Source of the DNA: Clostridiaceae bacterium Marseille-Q4145
GTDB lineage: Bacteria > Bacillota > Clostridia > Lachnospirales > Lachnospiraceae
NCBI GenBank assembly: GCA_018223365.1
Contig: JAGTTP010000002.1
Location: 1,123,306-1,187,305 of the forward strand
DNA: 64,000 nucleotides
Direction: 5' to 3'
Shown here: piece by piece, positions 16,556 to 25,091 of the stretch
Numbering within the stretch: the stretch's first letter is position 1
How the letters are laid out: the number at the start of each line of letters is the position of its first letter
The notes under the pieces: generated by a model
Told to the model about the DNA's origin: nothing
What the model saw: only the letters and a program-made list of their open reading frames with translations
The model's database searches: none
Program-made: the position numbers and the translations under genes

Positions 16556-16613
16556 CGGCAGACGGCAGGTGGCAGATAAGGTATCTATAAAAATCTGTAC
16601 TTTCTCCAATGAT
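16556..16613. repeat. Second copy of the leader repeat (see 2541-2598)
   Basis: Begins CGGCAGACGGCAGG like the first copy and stands upstream of the antitoxin-like promoter here too. Confidence 0.6.
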
Positions 16614-16624
16614 TCTGCCACCCA

Positions 16625-17100
16625 TCACTCTTTTAACCGAATACTGTTTTCCTGCTTTTCATTTACCCGATATTCCAGCTCATTCTTCATCCGGCTTCTC
16701 ACATCACGCATTGTTCGCCCGGATATTCCCTGCTCTTTTGCCTTTTGTCTAATTCCCTGATTTAAATTTCTTTTTTATCAGCAAGCAGTTCCATGATCAG
16801 CTTTGCCCCTCTCTCCAGCTTTGTTTCTGTTGCTTTTCCTTCTTTTCCATCTAACAATTCATCTGCGGAAATCTCATAGGCTCCCACCCATCGAAATCCT
16901 TCTTCGTCTCCCAGTTTAAATGCCATTGTTTCCCCTGGTGGTGCAAGAGAACTTTTTTCATGAATCTCTGCGTCCCGGAAGATTTATTCAGATGTCCGAT
17001 CATCACAATGGCACATCCGGTCTTCTCTGCAATCATTCCCAGTTTTCGGAACACCGGACGTATCCTTATAACTTCCAGTACTGATACGACCACCGATCAC
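16625..17100 (-). pseudogene. Degraded RepA-like AAA ATPase (mobile-element replication)
   Basis: Pieces in different minus frames give VFRKLGMIAEKTGCAIVMIG then HLNKSSGTQ. After a deletion and frame change the sequence reads EKSSLAPPGETMAFKLG, then GAYEISADELLDGKEGKA. These are successive parts of the RecA-fold ATPases found in plasmid- and phage-like replication modules. No intact frame remains. Confidence 0.6.
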
Positions 17101-17260
17101 AATTCTTATTCCTTTACGAAGATATTTCTGTGCAAATTCTGCACTCTTACCAAATGTTATACAGGAAATAAAATCTGCTTCCTGTTCTCCGTCACGTTTA
17201 TATCTTCTGTTCACTGCCAGAGTATATCTGGCTACTGCCATATCATTATCTTTTCTGTTC
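17085..17260 (-). pseudogene. ssb (single-stranded DNA-binding protein) remnant
   Basis: The frame encodes NDMAVARYTLAVNRRYKRDG, EQEADFISCITFGKSAEFAQ and VIGGRISTGSYKD, the OB-fold core of SSB. The first strand and start codon are missing, and the 3' end is joined directly to the ATPase remnant by a deletion. Part of it (17171-17247) is repeated at 19935-20011. Confidence 0.75.
17171..17247. repeat. 77-bp ssb-derived direct repeat, left copy
   Basis: Matches 19935-20011 in the same orientation with two differences by eye. The Fic and ATPase genes lie between the copies. Confidence 0.8.
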
Positions 17261-17362
17261 CTTTTCTCTCTTTTCTTCTGCTGAAAATAAAACATCGGAT
17301 TGTCTACACGCTGTGTCGACAATTTCAAGAAAAATCTTATAAAACTTCAGATAAGATATACA

Positions 17363-18499
17363 CTACTTCTTGAATTTATATTTTCCTTTTCCGTGACCGG
17401 ATACTGGCTCAATAATATCTGCCTGCACCAAATTGGAAAGAAGTTTTGAAGCACCTGAACCTTTCAGCTCAAGAAGTTCCATAACTGCACTTCTTCCAAA
17501 CACCTCATCGAAACCAAACTTTTCAAAAAGTCTATGGATATGAATCGTCGTTTTTACCGAGAAATCACTACCTTTTTCGGAAAGTACACTTTCAATATCC
17601 ACTTTTTCATCTTGAATGTCCACTTTTTCATTCTCAATATCCACTTTTATATCCCCAATGTCCACTTTTTCTTCGTTCAAAAGTCCACTTATATGAAGAT
17701 TTCGATTATGAAGCTCATTTTTCTCGTTCAAAAGCAGATTTCTGAGAAATGCTTCCAGATACTCTGTTGTTTCGTGAATACCTTTTTGCAAGTTCGTATA
17801 GTTTGCACGGACAAGTGCATTTCTGAAATACCACGCATTTTCTGCAAAAATATCATTGGTTACAGAAAACCCAAGCGTCCTTAAATATTTGATGAAGAAC
17901 ACTGCCGTTGTTCTCGTATTGCCTTCCCCGAAAATATGGATTTGCCATAACCTTGAAACAAATACCGCAAGATGATGGATAATCTCATCCATTGAAAGTC
18001 CTTTGTAGCTAAAATCTTTCTCCTGCGAAAAATCGTATTCAAGTGTAGCTCTCAGTTCGGACGCACTACCGTACATAACGGTTGCTCCATCAAGCACCCA
18101 TTCTTTCTTTGTGATATTGTAATCTCGAATCTTTCCGGCGTGTTTATAAATCCCCTGAAAGAGTTTGCGGTGGATAGAGATATACTCATTCGGAGAAAAT
18201 GAGAACGCTGTTTCGGAAAGAATTTCAGCAATACGGGAAGAAACCTTATCAGCTTCTTCAGTACGCTCGTCATCAGACAACTGGACAGGTCTTACTTCAT
18301 AGTAGCTGTCGATAAGGCTCTGTGCTTCCTTCATCGTGATTTTGCCTTCAATATTCTGAATGGCAGTATCAATCAAATATTTAGATGGTTTGAGTCCGTC
18401 CACCGCCTGAAGTCCGATTGCTGTACTCCAAGCATACCCCTTATGAGCTTTATCCGGTTCAGACTCCCTCAAATATTCCTTAAACGGGTCTTTTTCCAT
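17363..18499 (-). CDS. Fic-domain protein (putative AMPylase / toxin) with KVDI repeats
   Basis: About 378 residues. Start at the ATG at 18499, with AGG 8 bases upstream. The N-terminal helical part contains IQNIEGKI, resembling an inhibitory-helix motif but with Ile where Ser/Thr is expected. The Fic core is centred on IHIFGEGNTRTTAVFF, an unusual form of HPFxxGNGRxxR: Ile replaces Pro and Thr replaces the second Gly. Residues ~275-310 hold four KVDI units (EKVDIGDIKVDIENEKVDIQ), then a winged-helix C-terminus. Fic proteins transfer AMP to target hydroxyls; the target is unknown. Catalytic His, Glu, Asn and Arg are present, so activity is plausible. Confidence 0.85.
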   Translation of the reverse strand: MEKDPFKEYLRESEPDKAHKGYAWSTAIGLQAVDGLKPSKYLIDTAIQNIEGKITMKEAQSLIDSYYEVRPVQLSDDERTEEADKVSSRIAEILSETAFSFSPNEYISIHRKLFQGIYKHAGKIRDYNITKKEWVLDGATVMYGSASELRATLEYDFSQEKDFSYKGLSMDEIIHHLAVFVSRLWQIHIFGEGNTRTTAVFFIKYLRTLGFSVTNDIFAENAWYFRNALVRANYTNLQKGIHETTEYLEAFLRNLLLNEKNELHNRNLHISGLLNEEKVDIGDIKVDIENEKVDIQDEKVDIESVLSEKGSDFSVKTTIHIHRLFEKFGFDEVFGRSAVMELLELKGSGASKLLSNLVQADIIEPVSGHGKGKYKFKK

Positions 18500-18552
18500 A
18501 TCCACTACCTCGCTTCATAGTCTTATAATTCAATCTTACCTCATTTTATATG

Positions 18553-19806
18553 CTAAAACTCCAAACTATTCGCATTGAGCAGGAAATATTTCATACCCAT
18601 GATCACGAATCCTTCCTCATTTCTCCACGGCTTCTTTGTACCATTTACTATAACAATCTTCTTAAATGAATCCGGGATATTTCGGAATGAGTTAAGCTCT
18701 TGAGCCTGCTTTTCTTCTGAACTCATATCGTAAGCCACCTGAATGTAATATCTCTGACTGCCCTGGTTTACTACAAAATCAACCTCTAACTGCTTATGAA
18801 CTCGCCTGCCTTCGCCGTTCTTTGCAAATACATCCACCATACCAACATCCACATTATAACCTCGTACCAGCAACTCATTATAAACTATATTTTCCATAAT
18901 GTGAGTAGGCTCCTGCTGTCTGAAATTCAATCTGGCATTTCTAAGTCCGACATCTGAAAAATAGTATTTCAGATTTGCTCCAACATATTTTCTTCCTTTA
19001 ATATCATATCGGTTTGCTTTGGAAATCAAAAATGCCTCTGACAAATAATCTATATGGTTAGATATGGTTTTATTACTGTAATTGATACCCCTCTCACTTT
19101 TAAAGGTGTTCGATATTTTGGTTGGATTGGTAGGGGCTCCTATGGCGGAAGCAAGAATATCCACTAATGTTCCAATCTCATCAACATTTTGAATTCTGTT
19201 TCGTTCTACCACATCCTTGATATAAACATTTGTAAATATATTTTTAAGATACTCAGCCTTCTGGCGCTCCACAGAGAATTGTGCCACTTGTGGTAAGCCA
19301 CCATATGTCATATATTCCTCCCATGCATCATCATAATCTCCATCAAAAGTTGCATAGAACTCTGCAAATGATAACGGATAAATTCTAATTTCATCTCCTC
19401 TTCCCCTAAATTCAGTTACAATATCGCTAGATAAAAATTTAGAATTGCTACCGGTTACATACACATCGATGTTACAAATACGAAGCAAGCTGTTCAACAC
19501 TTCTTCAAAACGTGGCATAAACTGTACTTCATCCAAGAGCAGATAATACTGCTGGTCATCTTTCATTGCATCTTTAATATGCTGATAACATTTCTTTGGA
19601 TCTCTTAGCTCCTCATTTTCAATACCATCTAACGCAATTTCAATGATGTGGTCATTATCTATGCCACTCTCCATCAAATATTTCTTAAACAACACAAATA
19701 ATAGATATGATTTTCCACATCTCCTGATGCCGGTGATAATCTTAATCATTCCATTGTCTTTTCTTATCTTTAACTGTTCAAGGTATGAATCTCTTTTAAT
19801 CTCCAT
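18553..19806 (-). CDS. AAA+ ATPase with DUF4143 domain
   Basis: 417 residues from the ATG at 19806, preceded by GAGGAG; the earlier in-frame ATGs lack a ribosome site. Walker A is GIRRCGKSYLL, Walker B is YYLLLDEVQF and the sensor is VYVTGSNSKF: an AAA_14 domain. It is followed by a winged-helix region and a C-terminal DUF4143 PD-(D/E)XK-like domain (LEVDFVVNQG). These proteins are widespread in Bacteroidetes and Clostridia, often on mobile DNA, with unknown role. It lies 54 bases upstream of the Fic gene on the same strand. Confidence 0.9.
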   Translation of the reverse strand: MEIKRDSYLEQLKIRKDNGMIKIITGIRRCGKSYLLFVLFKKYLMESGIDNDHIIEIALDGIENEELRDPKKCYQHIKDAMKDDQQYYLLLDEVQFMPRFEEVLNSLLRICNIDVYVTGSNSKFLSSDIVTEFRGRGDEIRIYPLSFAEFYATFDGDYDDAWEEYMTYGGLPQVAQFSVERQKAEYLKNIFTNVYIKDVVERNRIQNVDEIGTLVDILASAIGAPTNPTKISNTFKSERGINYSNKTISNHIDYLSEAFLISKANRYDIKGRKYVGANLKYYFSDVGLRNARLNFRQQEPTHIMENIVYNELLVRGYNVDVGMVDVFAKNGEGRRVHKQLEVDFVVNQGSQRYYIQVAYDMSSEEKQAQELNSFRNIPDSFKKIVIVNGTKKPWRNEEGFVIMGMKYFLLNANSLEF

Positions 19807-19934
19807 ATCATCGCTCCTCATTCTTGTGATTTGCACGAATTTTGGTAATGTTATTTTATCACTAATTTATTTTTACCTCAAGTCCCATTACTATTTTTTG
19901 TGCATTTACACTTTTTATGTAATAAACCCAACCA

Positions 19935-20011
19935 AAATCTGCTTCCTGTTCTCCGTCACGTTTATATCTTCTGTTCACTGCAAAAGTATATCTGGCTACT
20001 GCCATATCATT
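19935..20011. repeat. 77-bp ssb-derived direct repeat, right copy, truncated by IS
   Basis: Encodes NDMAVARYTFAVNRRYKRDG EQEADF on the minus strand, as at 17171-17247. It stops exactly at 20011, the base before the IS left end. Confidence 0.8.
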
Positions 20012-20072
20012 TGATATGATACCTCTAAAGTAGATAAGGTAAATAACCAAAATCTACTTTGGAGGTATTTTT

Positions 20073-20756
20073 ATGGGAAGAAAACCCAAGTGTACGGTTG
20101 AAGAAAAAATTTCTGCTGTTGAGGATTATCTGAATGGAATACGTTCTGTCTCTGAAATTATGATAGATTTATCTATAAAAAGTACACGAACTATAAGAAA
20201 CTGGATACTGGCATATCAAAATGGGGGCATAGAAGCCCTCTGCTCTGTTACAGCTAACCATTCCTATTCCAGTGAATTTAAAATTGAAATGGTTCGGAAG
20301 TATATCAACGGGGAAGGATCGGTTACCGATTTATGCGCCAGATATGGAATTCCTGCACATGCGACACTACAAAACTGGATTTCGTTGTATAATGCCAATA
20401 GAGAACTTAGGGACTATGATCCCAAGAGGGAGGTCTATATGGCAGAAGCACGAAGAAAGACAACTTTAGCTGAACGTAAGGAAATCGTTGAATACTGTAT
20501 TACCCATAACCGGGATTATAAAGGAACAGCGTCTCTATATGATGTTTCTTATAGCCAGGTGTATTCATGGGTCAGAAAATATGATATTACTGGAGAAGAT
20601 GGTCTATCCGATAAACGTGGACGCCACAAAACGGATGATGAAGTTGATGAACTGGAGCGGCTGCGCCGGGAGAACATGCGACTAAAACGCCAGCTTGAAG
20701 AAAAAGATATGGTGGTGGAACTGTTAAAAAAAGTGAAGGAATTCGAAGGGATGTGA
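20073..20756 (+). CDS. IS3-family transposase OrfA (two helix-turn-helix domains)
   Basis: 227 residues with AGGT upstream of the ATG. Two successive helix-turn-helix repeats (ISAVEDYLNGIRSVSEIMID and a similar one near residue 150), then a leucine-zipper-like coiled coil (ELERLRRENMRLKRQLEEK). It ends with VELLKKVKEFEGM over the slippery run TTAAAAAAAG, the place where IS3 elements make the programmed -1 OrfAB fusion. Confidence 0.85.
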   Translation: MGRKPKCTVEEKISAVEDYLNGIRSVSEIMIDLSIKSTRTIRNWILAYQNGGIEALCSVTANHSYSSEFKIEMVRKYINGEGSVTDLCARYGIPAHATLQNWISLYNANRELRDYDPKREVYMAEARRKTTLAERKEIVEYCITHNRDYKGTASLYDVSYSQVYSWVRKYDITGEDGLSDKRGRHKTDDEVDELERLRRENMRLKRQLEEKDMVVELLKKVKEFEGM

Positions 20757-21717
20757 GGCTTGGAAAACTACGGTTTGAATCAAAATATCAGGCAATAAAA
20801 TATTTTTACGGAAAAAGCAATGGAGTATCAACTGGATGTGCAAACAATTGGGCATATCACACGCTGCTTACTATAAATGGCTGCACCGGACAATTCCAGA
20901 GCAGGAATCCGAAAACACAAAACTGGCAGAACTGATAAAGGAGTATGACGAGCGGTTTGGACATATCTTGGGATATAGGCGGATGACAAGCTGGATCAAC
21001 CATTTCAATCACACCAGCTACAGCAAGAACAGGGTTCACAGAATCATGAAGAAGCTTGGAATTCATTCTATTATCCGTAAAAAGAAGAAGAAATACCAGT
21101 CGTCCAGACCGGAGACAACAGCGGAAAATAAGCTGAAGAGGGAATTCAATGCAACGAAACCTAATGAGAAATGGGCTACGGATGTTACGGAATTCAAAGT
21201 TCCTGAGACTGGCAGGAAACTATATCTCAGTGTCATCATTGATCTATATGATCGATTTCCAGTTGCGTATGTTATAAGCGGAAGGAATGACAATAAACTT
21301 GTGTTTGACACATACGATAAGGCTCTCAAAGATAATCCGGATGCCAGACCGATTTTTCATTCTGACAGAGGTTTTCAGTACACGAGCAGAATATTTCAGA
21401 AGAAGCTTCGTGAACAAGGCATAGAACAGTCTATGTCCCGTGTTGGACACTGCATTGATAATGGTCCTACTGAAGGATTGTGGGGGATTATCAAATCAGA
21501 GATGTATTGTATGTATAAAATAACCGACGAGGTATCTTTACGTTCGGCAATCGACAAATATATAAAGTTTTATGCCGAAGAAAGATTGCAGGAAAGGTTC
21601 CATTGTAAAACACCACTGGAAGTACGAAGCGAAGCATTATCGGCGGAAACCCCGACACAATATCCGATTGCTGAGAACAAAAGAATAGAAGCATACAAAG
21701 CAAAATGGTGTGCATAA
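20753..21717 (+). pseudogene. IS3-family transposase OrfB (DDE integrase), frameshifted
   Basis: The -1 frame after orfA reads LRFESKYQAIKYFYGKSN, then the protein continues one frame over as KQWSINWMCKQLGISHAAYY. A single-base gain around 20810-20818 (GGAAAAAGCAA) therefore breaks the gene. The rest is intact: HTH_21 region, then rve core with TDVTEF, HSDRGFQYTS and GPTEGLWGIIKSE carrying the D, D and E residues. Confidence 0.75.
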
Positions 21718-21956
21718 ACGTCTCATAACATAAATATCCGCCACACTGAATCAAATGTGGCGGATATCTATAAACTTATTTTGGATTTTTTACTTGTCTA
21801 CTTGACAGGGGGCTGATCATTAACTCTAAGAAGTGCTCTTGTTGTCATGCATATCAATCATTGATTCAGTGAATCAATTTTGATTTCATTCTCAAACCTG
21901 TGTCCTTTCACCTGAAATTCGTCATGCTTCATAACGATTCATTATTATCCCAAATT

Positions 21957-21977
21957 TTGTTGTCAAATTGTTGTCAA
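21957..21977. repeat. Two TTGTTGTCAA repeats at 11-bp spacing near the right end of the island
   Basis: TTGTTGTCAA occurs at 21957-21966 and 21968-21977, 43 bases from the lysS stop. Its 11-bp period is the same as that of the repeats at 447-477. Candidate arm sites for an integrase. Confidence 0.4.
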
Positions 21978-22019
21978 CTATGGTCTGACATCATGGTTTT
22001 AGAGATTTTGTATTTAATT

Positions 22020-24080
22020 TTAGTACAGTTTTGCACCAGCCGGGATATGGTTATCAACCATGATCAGATGCAGTTCTTCATCCTCTGAATCCTTCAGGTT
22101 ATTTACTGCGCTGAGCAACATACCGCAAGATTCGATTCCCATCATTTTACGTGGTGGCAGGTTTGTGATCGCGATCAGTGTCTTACCTACCAGTTCTTCC
22201 GGCTCGTAGTAAGCGTGAATACCGGAAAGGATAGTACGATCTGTGCCTGTTCCGTCATACAGTGTAAACTGGAGAAGTTTCTTACTCTTCGGAACTGCAA
22301 CACACTCTTTAACCTTCACTGCACGGAAGTCAGATTTGCTGAATGTATCGAAATCAACATCTTCTTCAAACAGTGGCTCAACCTTTACGTTGGAGAAGTC
22401 AATCTTCGCGTTGTCTTTGAAGAATCCGTTGTTGTCGTTTGCAGTTGCTTCTTCTACTGCTCCGGATTTTCCTGCTTTTTTGTCAGAGTCAAGACTCTTC
22501 ATTGTCGGGAAGAGCAGTACGTCACGGATAGCCGGACTGTCTGTCAGAAGCATAACCAGACGGTCAATACCGTATCCGATACCACCTGTCGGAGGCATAC
22601 CGATCTCCAGTGCATTCAGGAAATCTTCATCTGTATGCTGTGCCTCGTCATCACCTGCTTCCGCATTTGCATCCTGCTGGGCGAAACGCTCTCTCTGATC
22701 GATCGGGTCATTCAACTCAGAATATGCATTACACATCTCCCAGGTATTAATGAACAGCTCGAAACGCTCTACTTTATTCGGGTCGGACGGTTTTTTCTTG
22801 GTCAGCGGAGAGATGGACAGCGGATGATCCATGATAAAAGTCGGCTGAATCAGCTCTTTCTCACAGTACTCCTCGAAGAACAGGTTAATGATGTCACCCT
22901 TTGTATGACGCTCCTCATATTCAATGTGACGCTCATCTGCCAGTCTCTTAGCTTCCTCATCGGTCTCAACGGCATCAAAGTCAATGCCTGCATATTTTTT
23001 AATTGCATCGTTCATGGTAAGACGCTCAAAGGGCTTGCCAAAGTCGATCTCAATTCCATTATAAGTAAACTTGGTGCTTCCGCAGACTTTCTCAGCCAGA
23101 TAACGGAACATGCTCTCTGTCAGTTCCATCATGCCTTCATAGTCCGTATAGGCCTGATACAGCTCCATCAGAGTAAATTCCGGATTATGACGGGTGTCTA
23201 CACCTTCGTTACGATATACACGACCGATCTCGAAGACTCTCTCAAGTCCGCCTACAATCAGTCTCTTCAGATAAAGCTCAAGGGAAATACGGAGCTTTAC
23301 ATCCTCATTCAGTGCATTGTAATGAGTCTCAAAGGGGCGTGCTGCTGCTCCACCTGCATTGGAAACCAGAGTTGGAGTCTCCACTTCCATGAAATCTCTT
23401 CCTGCCAGGAAGTTACGGATCTCTTTAATGATCTGGGAACGTTTGATGAAGGTATTCTTTACATCCTCGTTCATAATCAGATCTACATATCTCTGACGAT
23501 AACGCATATCCGTATCGGTAATTCCATGATATTTCTCAGGGAGGATCTGAAGACTCTTGCTCAGAAGCGTCATCTTCTCTGCATGAATGGAAACCTCACC
23601 GGTCTTGGTACGGAATGCATAACCCTCCACACCATAGATATCGCCAATGTCAGATTTCTTAAAATCTGCGTAGCTCTCTTCTCCGATGGCGTCTCTTGCC
23701 ACATAGACCTGAATGGTTCCTTTCAGATCACGGATGTTACAGAAGGACGCTTTTCCCATCACACGCTTGAACATCATACGTCCGGCAATGGATACATGGA
23801 TCGGCTGTGCGTCCATGATCGCTCTTCTCTCATTATAATCCGCATTCTGTGCGTCTTTTGCCTGTGCCTCATCCATTCCCTCAGTGTTCAGCGGTGCTCT
23901 TCCTGCGAGAATCTTTGCCTCATGCTCTTCGTAAAGAGCTTTTACATCTGAAGAATGATGGGTCTGGTTATATTTTGTAATCTGAAACGGATCTTTGCCT
24001 GCATTCTGGAGGTCAGCCAGCTTCTCGCGACGAACCTTTAACAGCTGTCCAAGATCCTGTGTATTATTATTTCCTGCCAC
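22020..24080 (-). CDS. lysS: Lysyl-tRNA synthetase, class II, with C-terminal tRNA-binding domain
   Basis: 686 residues from a GTG start with AAGGAG 7 bases upstream. Order: N-terminal OB anticodon-binding domain (ISIAGRMMFKRVMGKASF); class II catalytic core with motif 2 (FEIGRVYRNEGVDTRHNPEF) and motif 3 (GGIGYGIDRLVMLL); and an extra EMAP-II/Trbp111-like domain at residues ~575-686 (LPPRKMMGIESCGMLL), a C-terminal addition common in Clostridia. Charges tRNA-Lys in the cytoplasm. It is in an operon with greA (11-base gap). The last 330 bases before 22510 appear twice in the window, so its 3' end may have been supplied by the neighbouring island. Confidence 0.97.
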   Translation of the reverse strand: MAGNNNTQDLGQLLKVRREKLADLQNAGKDPFQITKYNQTHHSSDVKALYEEHEAKILAGRAPLNTEGMDEAQAKDAQNADYNERRAIMDAQPIHVSIAGRMMFKRVMGKASFCNIRDLKGTIQVYVARDAIGEESYADFKKSDIGDIYGVEGYAFRTKTGEVSIHAEKMTLLSKSLQILPEKYHGITDTDMRYRQRYVDLIMNEDVKNTFIKRSQIIKEIRNFLAGRDFMEVETPTLVSNAGGAAARPFETHYNALNEDVKLRISLELYLKRLIVGGLERVFEIGRVYRNEGVDTRHNPEFTLMELYQAYTDYEGMMELTESMFRYLAEKVCGSTKFTYNGIEIDFGKPFERLTMNDAIKKYAGIDFDAVETDEEAKRLADERHIEYEERHTKGDIINLFFEEYCEKELIQPTFIMDHPLSISPLTKKKPSDPNKVERFELFINTWEMCNAYSELNDPIDQRERFAQQDANAEAGDDEAQHTDEDFLNALEIGMPPTGGIGYGIDRLVMLLTDSPAIRDVLLFPTMKSLDSDKKAGKSGAVEEATANDNNGFFKDNAKIDFSNVKVEPLFEEDVDFDTFSKSDFRAVKVKECVAVPKSKKLLQFTLYDGTGTDRTILSGIHAYYEPEELVGKTLIAITNLPPRKMMGIESCGMLLSAVNNLKDSEDEELHLIMVDNHIPAGAKLY
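22376..22510. repeat. Right copy of 135-bp identical repeat (candidate right attachment site)
   Basis: Identical to 196-330 and inside the lysS coding region. To its left (22181-22375) similarity to the window start falls to about 85% by eye; to its right the complete gene continues. Confidence 0.65.
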
Positions 24081-24091
24081 TTTCTCTCTCC

Positions 24092-24574
24092 TTAGTTTGC
24101 TCTGTGAATGCTGAGCACTTTGTATTTTACAATGCCAGCCGGTGCTTCTACTTCCACGATGTCTCCTACTTTTGCTCCAATCAGTGCTTTACCGAAGGGA
24201 GACTCATTGGAAACTTTATTCTGAAGACTGCTGGCCTCGGAAGAACCCACCAGTTTGTATTCCTCTTCTTCATCGTATTCAATGTCCAGAACACGTACCA
24301 GGCATCCGATATTGATTTTGTCCAGATCGACCTCATCTTCATCAACAACCTCTGCATTTTTCAGAATCTGCTCAATCTGCTCAATACGCGCCTCGATATC
24401 TCTCTGCTCGTCTTTTGCTGCGTCGTACTCGGCGTTCTCAGAAAGATCTCCCTGCTCTCTCGCCTCTTTGATCTTCTGAGCAATCTCACGTCTCTGGTTT
24501 ACTTTCAAATCCTGCAACTCATCCTGCAGTCTTTTAAGACCTGCATAGGTCATAATATTTTTTTTATCCGCCAT
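24092..24574 (-). CDS. greA: Transcription elongation factor GreA
   Basis: 160 residues from the ATG at 24574 (GGAAGG 8 bases upstream). N-terminal antiparallel coiled coil (REIAQKIKEAREQGDLSENA with acidic tip DLSENAEYDAAK), C-terminal FKBP-like domain (SPFGKALIGAKVGDIVEV). It rescues backtracked RNA polymerase by stimulating transcript cleavage. Located directly upstream of lysS, as is usual in Firmicutes. Confidence 0.96.
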   Translation of the reverse strand: MADKKNIMTYAGLKRLQDELQDLKVNQRREIAQKIKEAREQGDLSENAEYDAAKDEQRDIEARIEQIEQILKNAEVVDEDEVDLDKINIGCLVRVLDIEYDEEEEYKLVGSSEASSLQNKVSNESPFGKALIGAKVGDIVEVEAPAGIVKYKVLSIHRAN

Positions 24575-24631
24575 GTTTAACACCTTCCAATCTATCCAAT
24601 AAATCTATTGAGTCAAGTTATTTTATCGTAC

Positions 24632-25084
24632 CTAAGAAATAATGTCAAGGTGCATTTCCCAGTCGCAAAGATCCATAATCAGGTTCCCAGCCCTACGAAT
24701 CTCCTGACTGTCAGTCACGGTCATAAGCAGTCCCTGTTCCTCAAAAACCTCCTCCGAAAGCTCCCGGAAATATTCCGGTCGATCGGTCAGCACATAAAGC
24801 AGATTGAGCTTTGGCACTAACAGCTCCAAAATCCTCTCTACCTGCCAGGCCGGTTCTGATGGATTATCCACCACTACCAGCTCCAGATTTCGAAGCGGAA
24901 TTCCTGCCTCTCTTCTTAAATACGTGAGCACTTCCGGGCTCTGACTCATATATAGGAAAAAACTCTTCTGTTCTTTTTCCTTTTTCTCCGTTACATGATC
25001 CTCTTTCTTCTGATGCTGCAGCCACGCGCTTAACCGTCTCCACCAGTTCAAAAAAGCCGCCTCCGCACCTTTGACCTCACTCAA
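24632..25084 (-). CDS. Hypothetical protein downstream of dus
   Basis: About 150 residues, probably from TTG, as no ATG is available. Tryptophan-rich basic start (FLNWWRRLSAWLQHQKK), a charged linker, then an alpha/beta pattern (LELVVVDNPSEPAW, LNLLYVLTDRPEYF). No transmembrane segment. It starts 8 bases after the dus stop and so is probably co-transcribed. I do not recognise the family; it resembles conserved Lachnospiraceae proteins found beside dus and greA. Confidence 0.6.
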   Translation of the reverse strand: MSEVKGAEAAFLNWWRRLSAWLQHQKKEDHVTEKKEKEQKSFFLYMSQSPEVLTYLRREAGIPLRNLELVVVDNPSEPAWQVERILELLVPKLNLLYVLTDRPEYFRELSEEVFEEQGLLMTVTDSQEIRRAGNLIMDLCDWEMHLDIIS

Positions 25085-25091
25085 ATATATG

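Larger units (their letters stand above)
20012..21819 (+). mobile_element. IS3-family insertion sequence, damaged
   Basis: The ends start TGAT and are imperfect inverted repeats of about 40 bp sharing AAGTAGA(T/C)AAG and CCAAAAT (left from 20012, right ending 21819). It contains orfA and a DDE orfB in IS3 arrangement. No clear target duplication is visible (flanks CATT and TTAA), which with the orfB frameshift points to an old, rearranged copy. Confidence 0.85.

Noticed and set aside
16433..16621. 62-codon frame reading MAESLEKVQIFIDTLSATC as a gene
   Set aside because: It overlaps the promoter and start of the antitoxin-like gene, and its conserved part is shared only with a non-coding leader at 2541; more likely a fossil gene end or leader repeat than a present gene.
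22215..23951. 578-codon open frame on the plus strand opposite lysS
   Set aside because: It is a shadow of the certain lysS gene; its Cys/His-rich composition fits antisense reading and no ribosome site or family is seen.
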